21,201 bases of DNA. It comes from Larix sibirica (Eukaryota > Streptophyta > Pinopsida > Pinales > Pinaceae). The translations under genes and the position numbers were made by a program. Positions within the stretch are counted from its first letter, which is position 1, and every line of letters begins with the position of its first letter. The DNA lies in contig NWUY0300012618.1 in NCBI GenBank assembly GCA_004151065.3, forward strand, positions 7,779 through 28,979. The letters run 5' to 3'. Shown here piece after piece: positions 1 through 8,864 of this stretch. The notes under the pieces were generated by a model, which was not told where the DNA came from, did not search any database, and worked only from the letters and a program-made list of their open reading frames with translations.

Positions 1-466
1 GATCCTCCAAACGACCCGAGCCCCAAATCTCATCAGATGACAAGGTAAAATTCAGGTCACCCCTAAAAATAAGATTCTTTTTCTTAAGAGCAGGGTTAGC
101 AAAAACGTGATCCCAGTAAAGCTGATGATCACGATAAGGACCATAAAGATTCATAATGCATACATCCCATTCCATCCCCCGGAGACAACCTTCTAACAAA
201 ATACCTGCACAAGATTTGAAAGCCATGAAATCATCCAGCAAGGGATTCCAGGCGGCAAGAAGACCCCCTGACATTCCTAGAGAGTCAATTCCACAACATC
301 TCCACTATGGTCAAATGCCTAGGAAAAAATCGCATGCCTTCGAGCCTAAATGCATAGTTTACTGTGGTAAAACAACAATAGGTTTGACAGAGTCCAAGAA
401 ACTTCTGAGAGCAACCTTTTTGGGATTGCTACCTATCCCCCTGATGTTGAACGATGTAATTATCAT
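1..466 (-). pseudogene. LINE ORF2 N-terminal AP-endonuclease fragment (partial)
   Basis: This is the start of the ORF2 polyprotein of an L1-type non-LTR retrotransposon, whose endonuclease nicks target DNA to prime reverse transcription. Read on the minus strand, the ATG at 464-466 opens with MIITSFNIRGIGSNPKK, the usual first strand and turn of plant LINE endonucleases (family form: MKIxSWNIRGLG). The same frame later gives GGLLAAWNP (about 250-280), IMNLYGPYRDHQLYWDH (about 105-155) and LILRGDLNFTLSSDEIWG (about 15-75), matching the family's YGP and GGDFN blocks. The frame has stops at 359-361 (TAA), 311-313 (TGA) and 305-307 (TAG), and the usual LQET motif is spoilt at the first of these, so it is dead. 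The rest of the endonuclease, the RT and any RNase H lie beyond base 1. ORF1 lies just upstream, which is normal LINE order. The family call is firm; the exact lineage is not determined. Confidence 0.85.
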
Positions 467-1258
467 TAAGGATCATTGATAGGGTCTTCACTCGCTCTAA
501 GTGACCCAGTAGTGTGACAAGGATTCAAAGCCAAGGAAATGTCAAAAATGCTCGTCAGTTTAGGGTTGATCTACCTTCCCTCATCACCCTCATTGCGACA
601 GACCTCTTTAATCTTCCTCCGAAAAGGTTTTTTACAAGTAGTAACATTGGCAAAATGAAAAGACCCAAAGGTAACCCTTGGCCCTGGGTCCTCCACAGAT
701 ACAGTGCCTCAAAAAATCGGTAAAGGGACGTTGTCAGGTTCAGGAGTACTCTCACCGAAAGTATCCAAAGAATCAAACCCTAGTTTTTTCTGAAGGAGAG
801 GAGTTCCCGAACGAGCCCAAAAGAGGCGGAGGTTCTATCGGAACATCTGAATTCGACAAAGGGTTTATACAAAAAGCATCCTTGATAGGTGGGGAAGAAA
901 GAAAGATACCCAAACCCTCCCGCCCGGAAATATCACCCGGAGAGGCAACCTTAGAATCCCTGATAACCCCATCCAAGACATTTACCCCCTCCGGCCTAGG
1001 TGGGAACAAAGTTTTGGGGACAAAAGGTGTCAGAGTCCCCCCTCCACAGGGCACAAAACCCTTCCCATCAAACAAAGCCATCTTAAACTCTTCAAAAGAA
1101 ATAGATTTCAGGAGAAGATGAAGAAAAGACTCGAACTTACCTAGGCATTCCTGTGCTGAAACAACGTCGAAGGGAATTGGAAGCGAAATAGTTTGTGAAG
1201 GATCCTCAAAATCCAGAGAGTCAGACGAAACCTCAACGCTGCTCTGACTAGTCCCTTT

Positions 1259-1300
1259 GCAGTCCTGGTGAAGATGTCCAATGCGAAGGCACTCAAAGCA
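1259..1300 (-). other. CCHC zinc-knuckle motif of LINE ORF1
   Basis: On the minus strand this codes CFECLRIGHLHQDC, an exact C-x2-C-x4-H-x4-C retroviral-type zinc knuckle with all four metal ligands intact. It follows PFR, and a TAG stop lies six codons upstream at 1316-1318, where relatives carry an aromatic-acidic pair before the knuckle. In plant LINE ORF1 proteins this knuckle sits directly after the DUF4283 region, as here. Confidence 0.9.
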
Positions 1301-2081
1301 CCGAAAAGGTATTCTCTAGTAGTCCATCTGTTGGACAAAAACACCGTGCTCCCATGTAACCTCAACCTCCTCAGGAAAACCATCAGAAACATTGACTTCA
1401 ATCAAAACCTTAGGGCATATGCGTTCGATAGCCATAAGTGTGCTCTCCTCAATGAGTATGAAGCGTCCAATGGCGTTGGTTTTACCCATGAAGGCATGAA
1501 AACTCTAGCAATACAAGGGATAGTCGGGAAAGAGAACCCACAAATGCCGCTTAGTTAGTTTCTCCTTTCGTGGATCGAAGGCTGGGTGCCATCGCAGGAG
1601 AACCAACGAGCCCGTACCTAAAACCCAAAACTTAGCCAAAATAGTTTGCATCGACTCCTCCAACAAGAAGTGGAAGTAAATCCACCCATTCTCCAACATG
1701 ATGACCCTAGGGACATAATGTATTAATGGTTTCCACGACCTGGTAATCTAGTCCACCACCTCCACACGACTTAGACGGAGATATTCCAGTTTCCCGACAA
1801 GGGCTCTCGTGGTTAGATTATGCACCATCTCCATAGTCACATCTCTACCCAACGTGCAATGAACCCTATTCTTCAAGGCTCTCTCCGCCTTTAAGCCCCT
1901 CTTTGTCCTCCACCGATGCCTGCCAGGACCACCATTTTTAAGAACTACAACTTGAGTCGACTAGGAAATGAGAGACCGCGAGGAGTTTGTAATAGAGACG
2001 CCACCCACTCTGGCAAGCGTCACCTTACCACATTCAGAGGATGAAATGTGAGCATGTGGTGACATGAAGACCACTGCAACA

Positions 2082-2097
2082 TTAGGGTTAACCCTAA
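2082..2097. repeat. 16-bp palindrome of two head-to-head telo-box units
   Basis: The bases ttagggttaaccctaa form a perfect 16-bp palindrome made of two plant telomere-type units (TTAGGGTT and AACCCTAA) back to back. It falls in the N-terminal coding part of LINE ORF1, where it reads VRVNPNVAV. It could be coincidence within coding sequence. Confidence 0.5.
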
Positions 2098-2149
2098 CTG
2101 CAACCGGGGGAGCTGGGGACTCACCTCCAGCTGTCCCCAACCCCTCCAT

Positions 2150-2878
2150 AAGAAGACGTCAACATAAATGACTACCGCCAAAACAGTCATCCCAGTAGAT
2201 GATGGGGAACGAAACCTAACCAACACAGAAAAACAACCAAAAACCCAGAAACTGACCCGAAGATTAATGCAGGATTTAGTATAAAGGATTCCCACTTATT
2301 TTTACTTGGTTGGTACTAACCATCAGAAGAGGATGGCTGACTTCAAGCCTGCAATAATCTCGACGGGGAACTAAGGACTAACTAAATAGAAAATACCCCA
2401 GTTTGATAAACACTGCCACCCGAGTATCCATCAAGCCTAACTAAAACACATAGGTTTGTGTAAACTTCATGGCACCCACCAGGTTTCGAGTCCCCATCCG
2501 CCATGGCCACAATATCCTTGATGATATTTTATTTTCTCCATAAAAGTGTTATATACTCCATAAAGATATAAGAATGATGCTTCAAAGGAGAAAGATATCT
2601 CACAATCCAACCATCAGATGGTCCATAACAACTAATAAGTCTCGATACCACGATATTTATGCTAATGGGGGCAACCACAAGGGAGTGATGCTTGCCCTCA
2701 AGGTATGTTGTGTGGGTATGTATGTGTGAAACAACAATGCGATATGTCTATCTTATGACATATTGGCATAACTTATATGACTATAAAATCTCCTCCCATC
2801 TCTTATGTTGTCCCATATATTTGAGGATTATTGTGTGACAACATATAATTCCTAACATACCATGATTCTTATGCCAAT
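2150..2878. other. Unassigned stretch upstream of the LINE ORF1
   Basis: No coding frame or known element end is recognisable. In position it would hold the 5' untranslated and promoter part of the minus-strand LINE, at least as far as about 2300-2500. The section 2510-2878 is AT-rich, with no clear repeats beyond short inverted words such as atgttgtc and gacaacat. The boundary with the duplicated block is placed at 2879 because homology to 9395 onward begins there. Confidence 0.4.
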
Positions 2879-3285
2879 AAGTACAACTATAAGTTTTTGT
2901 AATAGTCTAAACATACTATGTTTGGCCCTTTTTTGGTCATTTATTTTTGATATTTTTGTTTGAGATCCGATAAATATTTTAGAGAAGTTGATGGAATTGT
3001 ATATATTAGTTGATTAAAGTACACAATTAAAGTGCAGTATGGGTATTTGAGGGTGCTGAATCCATTTAAGCATTCAAAAAAGTAATTTCAACAATAAAAA
3101 AATTGCAATTTAATCAAAATTTGTTTTATTGAATTCTGATAATAATTGTTGGAAAATATCCTAGTCATACAACATTAAAATCACTCCTAAGTTTTTTATC
3201 TCAAAGTTGTTCGATTGACTAAGAGACTTTCCACCCTAGTGGCCCTAGTTTAAAGCGTGTGTGGTCCAATGTTTTTGTGATGACT

Positions 3286-3990
3286 GTTCTCACTAGCTTT
3301 CCAATCTCCACCGTCGATGGTTTAGTAATAAAGAGTCGAGATTATTCGAGGAACATGCCTTAAACCTTGAATTACAACCGTTAGATCTAGATTGACGGTG
3401 AAGATTCACTAGGGTTGTAATGGCTTTTTGGTTGTTATCATGTTATCTCCATTCTCGAGCAACAGAATTGTTCATTCCTTGTTGTACGTCGCATTTGTAT
3501 TTTCTCGAATTTGGAAGCCCCCGGAATTTGCTATTATCACTATGGCTATGATTCCTTAACAGCCCAGCAATGGGCCAGTCTTTTCGTGTGGCGGCCGTTT
3601 CTTTCCCTCATGGATGACAACGCCCGTTTAAATGCATTTGCCAGTGGATTGCCCGCATGTTTTTCTTTGGATTTCCCATTTAGTTTTATTTCTTGCTTAG
3701 ATATGCGATTTCTGCAACAATCCATATTTCAATATGATCTTGCAATTATTCTCGACTTCCACCAGACATTTGTTCTATGGTAAAAGGCCATCTGAACCAG
3801 AGAACAAGTGTCTTATGGAAGTTGAGAGTAAAGAGCTACTACTGCTGAAATCTCAGCGGAATGAAGGAATCCCTCTGCTAGGGAATACAACTCACTTAAG
3901 CAATGCAGGGCTCTCATAAAAAGTCATCATTGTATTATTTTGGAAGTACCAAAACCTGTTGCTGCCTACAAACAAAGCCTTGAGGTATGC
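3286..3990 (+). other. CpG-rich, gene-like segment in copy 1 (possible captured host sequence)
   Basis: This stretch stands out from its AT-rich surroundings: I count about 17 CpG dinucleotides between 3311 and 3658 and only about four in the next 380 bp. It carries a quasi-palindrome at 3377-3399 (ACCGT...ACGGT around AGATCTAGA), of a kind often seen near plant promoters. An open plus-strand frame at 3511-3783 reads LEAPGICYYHYGYDS and then MDDNARLNAFASGLPA. Overlapping frames at 3734-3919 (SEPENKCLMEVESKE) and about 3870-3984 (LEVPKPVAAYKQSLE) look exonic; the latter runs into GAG|GTATGC at 3982-3990, a good splice-donor match. I do not recognise the protein. It could be a captured host gene fragment, or part of a retroelement LTR or 3' region; both are inferences. 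Confidence 0.4.
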
Positions 3991-4481
3991 ACTTACTGAC
4001 CAAAGTTAGCTTCGGTATTCTAACATGTATTTCATAAAGTTCAAAGGGTTTCATAGTGTAGTTTAATAGGATAAAATTGACATCCTATACTCGGAGTCTA
4101 GTGCGATGCAAGTTGATTGTCATGTAGAAAGCCACGATCTACATAAGATTTTTTTAATATGTTGTGAAGATTTTGATTGATAACAAATTTTAGTGGGTTT
4201 TTTATGGTTCCAAAATATGATCATGATTTGCTGTTGCATGTATTTGGGTTTCTTTACAATAAGAAAACCTCTCTTCCCTAAGAAAACCCACTCTTCTCAT
4301 AATATGTCTGAGTCCTTGTACGTCAATCCTTGTAGTTAAATCAGAAACTCTTATTTTTCCACAACAATCATCAATCGAACCGCAACTTCATATGACAAAA
4401 CCAACTTTAATATACCCAAAGCCGAAAAACCATCTTGCATGCCACATGCTACTATTCTGATCATTTACACACACATAGAAT

Positions 4482-4625
4482 CCATTTGCTTTCTTGGTTA
4501 CCTTGGTAACCAAGCAGACCCCTCCTTTGTGTTTGCTTTACTTCATTTGGTGTCCATTGGCTTTCTTGTATACTTTGGTAACCAAGCATACCCTTCCTTT
4601 GAGTTTGTTTTACCTCATGCAGGGT
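4482..4625 (+). repeat. 72-bp imperfect tandem repeat, two units (copy 1)
   Basis: The units at 4482-4553 and 4554-4625 both begin ccattt/ggctttcttg and share the tttggtaaccaagca block. The first contains the short inverted repeat ggttaccttggtaacc. The duplication keeps a plus-strand frame open (LGYLGNQADPSF, then VYFGNQAYPSF), but nothing else suggests that this frame is a gene. Confidence 0.8.
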
Positions 4626-4990
4626 TATTTGGTGATGGATGCGGTATCTACCCAACATTAATTGACTGCAATACTCGTTGTTCTTTTGTTTGTTTTTTGT
4701 TGCTGTGTTTCTTTGGAATCATCGGATTTGTTGTAGTCCTTGGTTTTATGATTCTGTTAAGGTATTTGGATTGGATTTATGATTGCTTGTCCATTTGATG
4801 CTTTAGATATTTGTTGTTGGTCCCAGTGCCTTTGTACCTGCTTGCTGTCTATCTTGGCATTTGCTTTACTGAAGGTTTTGCTTCAAGCTTCTTTTTGGAC
4901 TTAGCAAAAATTAATTGGAGGTCCTCTTTTACTATGTTAATCCTAAGCTTGGTTTCTCAAGTTACGAGATATCCAATGTCTTCTCCATGA

Positions 4991-5096
4991 ATTGCTCGCC
5001 CATGATATGTGATTAACATCTGAATCATTTAAATCTTCTTTGCATTGCTCGCACATTATATGTGAGTAACATCTGAATTATTTAAATCTTCTTTGA
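4991..5096 (+). repeat. 53-bp imperfect tandem repeat, two units (copy 1)
   Basis: The units at 4991-5043 and 5044-5096 both start attgctcgc and end catctgaat.atttaaatcttcttt. They lie just to the left of the pyrimidine-rich tract proposed as the 3' polypurine tract of the minus-strand gypsy element. Confidence 0.85.
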
Positions 5097-5101
5097 ATGG
5101 G

Positions 5102-5130
5102 CTTCCTCTAACTCTTCCTCTTCCTCTTAC
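5102..5130 (-). promoter_or_regulatory. Putative polypurine tract of gypsy element 1 (copy 1)
   Basis: On the minus strand this reads GTAAGAGGAAGAGGAAGAG followed by TTAGAGGAAG, a nearly unbroken purine run. It lies about 160 bp past the last recognisable pol residues. That is where a plus-strand primer for LTR-retrotransposon synthesis should be, with the 3' LTR to its left. I could not define LTR ends there. On the plus strand the same bases resemble a pyrimidine tract and splice acceptor (cttacag). Confidence 0.4.
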
Positions 5131-5467
5131 AGTTGATCAAATCCTTTTATTTTTGGGAGGAATTGGATACCCTTTTCATCACCACTTGGGAATGCCTTAA
5201 GCTTATGTCCTTATACTTGGTGTAATTGTTCATGTAACATTGCCATTTTTGCGATTATTTTCTTTACCCCCAATTTGGATTGCCATGTTCAATATGATTC
5301 TTGGTGAGCCACATTCCCTAGTGAAGGAGTTACCCTTCTTTGACAACTTGATAAAATTGAATGTTCTATTATTGAGTTCCTTTGATCTTGGTATTCATGA
5401 TACAATCCATTGGCACTTACTCAATGTAGTCAAGATTGAGTTTCATACAGCTCAAGTGCTCAACTAC

Positions 5468-5740
5468 CTCTAAGGTGTCCAAGAGAGGTGGAAAATATGG
5501 TTGAAGCAACTCCAAATAATACATGTTATATGCTAAGGAAAGAGGGGGGATACTTAATTAAATTTAAAAAGCATTGTCATCCAAAACCTTGGTGATGGTG
5601 TAACACCCTCTAAGGTGTGCAAGATAGGTGGAAAATATGATTGAAGCAATTCCAAAGAATCCATGTTATATGCTAAGGAAAGAGGAGGATACTTAATTAA
5701 AAAGCATTGTCGTCCAAAACCTTTGTGATGTTGTGACACC
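5468..5740 (-). repeat. 140-bp tandem duplication in the integrase C-terminal region (copy 1)
   Basis: The units at 5468-5607 and 5608-5740 both begin ctctaaggtgt and end ccaaaacct.tgatg.tgt.acacc. The second unit is seven bases shorter, lacking part of an attaaatttaaaaag stretch. On the minus strand each unit encodes the same piece, DDNAF through YFPPLLDTLE, so a stretch of the pol C-terminus has been duplicated in place. The junction is out of frame. Confidence 0.9.
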
Positions 5741-5901
5741 CATTTCACAGTGGAAGTTCTTTCTACAAATGAAACTATAACTTATCTCCCACTTGAATCT
5801 TGTGTGAAACTTAATGTTGATCATGGCATTACTTGTACTTGGCGTTGGATCTATACAAAATATCAAGAACATGTTGTTAGATGTGTTGGATCTATTCAAG
5901 A

Positions 5902-6250
5902 AATTTGGCTGCCCTATCAATCTTGATCTAAGCATGGGAGGATTCTTCATGTGTAAATGTAATGTGTAGAGCTATAGTAATTGGGGTTGTGGCCAATAAT
6001 GATATGAAAGACCCTCACTCTATGTGCATGATGTTTGGAGTTGTACATTTTCAAGATATGTACAACCATCATTTTGGAATTTGGTTGCTCTATCAATCTT
6101 GATCTAAGCATGGGAGGATTCTTCATGTGTAAATGTAATGTGTAGAGCTACAATAATTGGGGTTGTGGCAAATAAGGATATGAAAGACCCTTGCCGCATG
6201 TGCATGATGTTTGGAGTTGTACATTTTCAGGATATGTACAATCACCATGT
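5902..6250 (-). repeat. 176-bp tandem duplication downstream of the integrase core (copy 1)
   Basis: The units at 5902-6077 and 6078-6250 share aatttgg..gc.ctatcaatcttgatctaagcatgggagg and most of the following 130 bases, with a constant offset of 176. On the minus strand the unit covers the stretch after VVNMVIVHILKMYN, where gypsy integrases normally have a single HSSTGxSPF-like region. The pol sequence is thus repeated rather than extended by foreign DNA. Confidence 0.9.
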
Positions 6251-7340
6251 TGACTACTTTTATTTGTTCAACAATTAGGAGGTGGAAGGTAGTCGATTTG
6301 GTTAACTAGATGTCCATCCTCAACCATAGGCTAGCCTAGAAAGTACTTATGAACCTATCATCCCTATCTAAAATAATGATATGTGGGAGCTCAAAATGAA
6401 CCCAAACATGCTTCAAGAAGAGCTTACCTGTGTCTTCTATTGTGATATTCTTCTTGTAGGGTGTCAAAATGTTCATCTTAGAGAAGTGATCAATGACTAC
6501 AAATACACAACCATTACCATGCTCGGTTGAAGGCAAGTTGTCCATGTAGTCCATGGACATAAACTCCCAAGGTTTATCAAGGGTAGGTAGAGGGGTGTAC
6601 AACCCTTTTTTTTTGATGGTAGGTTGGTGAATCAAAGGTATAGACAGTGCATGACCTGATATACCTATTGATGTCTTATCAAAGCTTAAGACAATATATA
6701 TAATATTGTAGCACTACCATTGTCTTCTACACAATGAAGTGTTCAACCACTTGATTGTAGTGTGCCTTCCAAATCAACTTTTCATGCTTTTTTAAAGGAA
6801 CATAGAGATGGCATAGGTGGATTAAAAGTTCATCTTAGAGATAAGTGTCAAACTAGTGAACCTACACCTAATGTTCTATAAGTCACAACGAAGTTAGTGT
6901 TAGTGTCATACAATTGGGGCCACTTGAAGGTCTCGCATGAATAAGACTTAAGTAACGTGGTTAGAATTACAATTGGAGGTCGGTTGAGGTAGTCCATAAT
7001 GTGGTTTATGTTGCCCTTCTTATACTTGATGTTCAGGTGGAATTGTTGTAGGTATGTGGGCCACTTCTGATGTGATCATTATGCAATTTTCCCTACATCT
7101 AGATGAACTATAGGGGCTTGTGATAAGTGTGTATGATCGTCTTGTTTCCCATAATGTAATGCTTCCATTGGCAATAGGCTTGCACAACAGAGTACATCTC
7201 CTTTTCATAGGTGGGGGTACTTGAGAATTGCATGGGAGATTGTCTCACTGTGATGGGCCATAGGATGTCCATGTTAAGTGAGCATTACACATATAGCATA
7301 ATCTGAAGCATTTATTTCTATCTCTAATGGTTGTTGTAGG

Positions 7341-7396
7341 TCTAGTAGAGTGAGTACCAACGTTGAATTCTAGTAGAGTGAGTACCAACGTTGAAT
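7341..7396 (-). repeat. 28-bp perfect tandem repeat at the RT/RNase H junction (copy 1)
   Basis: The two adjacent units at 7341-7368 and 7369-7396 (tctagtagagtgagtaccaa plus cgttgaat) are identical. They lie between the RT end and the RNase H domain of the minus-strand pol. Since 28 is not a multiple of three, the duplication shifts the frame. The same repeat is in copy 2, so it predates the larger duplication. Confidence 0.92.
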
Positions 7397-7708
7397 AAAG
7401 GTGGTTTTTCATGTCCCCAAATGTTTTTTATTAGGATTCAATCCAAATGAACTTGGCTTTGGCCTCACCCTTAGTCACTTGGCTTATGGGCCAAGCAATA
7501 TGAGAAAATCTCAATACAAACCTACAATAGAAGTTGCTGAGGCCCAAAAAAATGAAGAGCTCTGTTAGATTTGTCAAGGTCCACCAATCATAAATGCTTT
7601 CTATCTTTCTTGGATCTACATGCACACCATATTCACCCATGATATATCTTAGATATTGAGTTCTTTGCATTCCAAATGAGTATTTCTCACATTGGCATAT
7701 AACATGTG

Positions 7709-7905
7709 ATGCAGTAGGGTGCTTAGGATATGTTGAATGTGTTGCAAATGCACTAATATTTTCTTGATGATGAGGACATTGTCCAATATACAACCACGAA
7801 AGAATTTGTGAATGGCTGCATGATATTGGCCGTCAATGCGGTAGGTTGCTTAGGATATGTTGAATGCCTCCTTGCAAATGCACTAATATTTTCTTGATGA
7901 TGAGG
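7709..7905 (-). repeat. 127-bp tandem duplication across the RT active-site region, cut at the N (copy 1)
   Basis: Unit 1 is 7709-7835. Unit 2 starts at 7836 (atgcggtaggttgcttagg) and is cut at 7905, in front of the N at 7906. Copy 2 shows the full second unit. On the minus strand the unit covers the RT segment around VVVYLD and the following helix. The right-hand breakpoint of the whole ~5-kb duplication therefore falls inside a local repeat. Confidence 0.88.
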
Positions 7906-7906
7906 N

Positions 7907-8460
7907 TCGTGACCTCTATTACAACATATCATCTCATTTCAAGTGAATTGCCAGTCGAGCTACACCCCTGTGGGCTTCATGCATTTATTAGTTAGTAGTT
8001 GGAGTTTTTGATATTTTTTACTCCATCCTAGTTAGTAGTTGGGGTTTTGGTTTAATTTAACAATATTTTATTGTAGGGTGAGATGGAGCTACAACTTATA
8101 TAAGGGTTGTCTCTCTCATTCAATGAGATTCTCATGGTTGGTTTTAGAGAACTCTCTCTCTTTTTGGAGCCTAATTGTCATATCTTTATGGAACATTTTT
8201 TAAGTATAAAGGGCTTTTTCTCTTGAGTTTTCTTGATGGTTGAATGAGCACTGGAGTAACTTGTTTTTTTTGGCATTGTAAGGTTTATTAATCTAGTCCA
8301 CATAAGAGCAATCTTGCTCCATTGGTTTAAGAGTAAGAATCTTCTATACTTTTGTCATATTTTAGTTTTGTAACTTGATTATGTATTTGGTGGCATATTA
8401 GGAGGGGTACTAATCAAGCTTCATAAGCTAAGGGTGAGCTAGGTTTCTAGATTGAAGGTG
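7907..8460 (+). other. LTR-like promoter stretch with TATA box (spacer, left part)
   Basis: This has no similarity to the rest of the window. It contains two gttagtagttgg.gttttt words (about 7991 and 8031), a TATA-like acttatataaggg at 8094-8106, and a pyrimidine-rich section (ctctctcattcaatgag and ctctctctctttttgg) about 15-60 bases beyond it. That order resembles the U3/R/U5 of a plant Ty1/copia-type LTR read on the plus strand. No TG...CA ends, PBS or target-site repeat could be fixed, so this is only a resemblance. Confidence 0.35.
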
Positions 8461-8864
8461 TATGCTAAGCCATTGCTTCCTTGGTGAATTTCACAAGGAG
8501 CTTCAAGAGTTTGGGGGTAGGAACTTGTCATGTCTTTCCAGGGTTCTCGTCAAACACATACAAACAAGGCCCAAGGGAGGTCATCCTAAGACTCCATATG
8601 CCCTAGGGATTGGAAATAGTCTTCATAACCCTCCCATCACCTATACTACAAATAAAACCTCAAGTTTTGTTAAGGCTAACTCTTCAAATCACCTTGTGCC
8701 TCCATTTCCATAGCCTACCAATCCTATACTAGGGAAGCTCCCCTTGAGTTGGAGAAGAGACAACATAAAGTGTAGAGAGATGGTTATCAAGGTAACAATG
8801 GGTAACACCTCTAAGTTATAGTTGGGCTAGCTTGTTCTTTGGGGCTTTAATCACACATGTTAGT
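8461..8864. other. Unassigned spacer DNA
   Basis: A plus-strand frame at 8462-8713 is open for 83 codons but shows no recognisable domain and looks fortuitous. No repeat or RNA gene is apparent. Confidence 0.4.

Larger units (their letters stand above)
571..2149 (-). pseudogene. LINE ORF1 (DUF4283-like plus CCHC zinc knuckle)
   Basis: This is ORF1 of the same LINE, a nucleic-acid-binding gag-like protein that packages element RNA. One minus-strand frame runs from the ATG at 2147-2149 to 773, broken by stops at 1961-1963, 1748-1750, 1505-1507 and 1316-1318, all TAG. Between about 1870 and 1400 it has the DUF4283 pattern: TTRALVGKL, an aromatic GWIYFHF block, LLRWHPAFDP, and LWVLFPDYPLYC followed by a stop where relatives have Trp. 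A CCHC knuckle follows at 1259-1300, then a low-complexity Ser/Pro-rich tail (about 775-1240). Near 773-790 a one-base shift in a homopolymer moves the reading to a frame that has one stop near 715 and ends at a TAG at 571-573 after a basic stretch (KKPFRRKIKE). ORF2 starts about 105 bp further on. The start is the first in-frame ATG of a continuous frame; a start further upstream is possible. Confidence 0.8.
2879..7905 (+). repeat. Copy 1 of ~5-kb direct duplication
   Basis: This block matches 9395-14349 in the same orientation. The offset is 6516 at the left edge, 6472-6473 through 3260-4680, 6445 after a 28-bp indel, and 6444 at the right edge after a one-base indel in a G run near 7210. 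The first ~380 bp (2879-3260) differ by many substitutions and indels, including about 60 bp near 3185-3250 that copy 2 lacks. From about 3286 the copies are almost identical by eye. Homology stops exactly at the N at 7906, inside an internal tandem repeat of the gypsy RT. Contents are a CpG-rich gene-like segment, a putative 3' end and polypurine tract, and a minus-strand gypsy pol. Confidence 0.93.
5290..7905 (-). pseudogene. Ty3/gypsy pol, copy 1 (RT end to integrase C-terminus), 5'-truncated
   Basis: This is the broken polyprotein of a Ty3/gypsy LTR retrotransposon, read from high to low coordinates. The end of RT is at 7431-7793 (YLRYIMGEYGVHVDPRKIES, then FIFLGLSNFYCRF). RNase H is at about 6940-7340, over frameshifts (QPLEIEINASDYAI; HQKWPTYLQQFHLNIKYKKG). 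A zinc-binding-like region ends in QDINRYIRSC (about 6650-6830). The integrase core is at about 6250-6635 (PWEFMSMDYM; CVFVVIDHFSKM; IILDRDDRF). The C-terminal part reaches about 5290 (DDNAF; YFPPLLDTLE; VVKEG-stop-LLH; MWLTKNHI). Stops are numerous, and several are TAG where relatives have Trp (STFW, VWLHL). The third integrase acid, Glu in the family's QTEVVNR, is Lys. The style is that of chromovirus-like (Reina-type) pol; no clear chromodomain is left. RT and everything upstream are cut off at the N at 7906. Confidence 0.88.

Noticed and set aside
678-1121. Plus-strand open frame of 147 codons, the longest in the window
   Set aside because: It is the antisense of the Ser/Pro-rich tail of LINE ORF1, which reads continuously on the minus strand together with the zinc knuckle; the plus-strand translation has no domain.
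773-1401. Minus-strand open frames at 1141-1401 and 773-1081 as separate genes
   Set aside because: The 773-1081 frame is part of the LINE ORF1 frame itself, and 1141-1401 is an out-of-frame shadow of its knuckle region.
4439-4798. 119-codon plus-strand frame with hydrophobic segments, possibly a membrane protein
   Set aside because: Its regular look comes from the 72-bp tandem repeat and T-rich DNA; copy 2 loses the C-terminal part through a 28-bp deletion, and no family is recognisable.
5240-5473. Plus-strand frame of 77 codons present in both copies
   Set aside because: The minus strand of the same bases encodes the end of the gypsy pol (LTKNHI, KGTQ, VVEHLS), so this is a shadow frame.
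4991-6250. Direct repeats as a CRISPR array
   Set aside because: The units are contiguous, differ in length, have no spacers of uniform size, and lie inside a plant retrotransposon.
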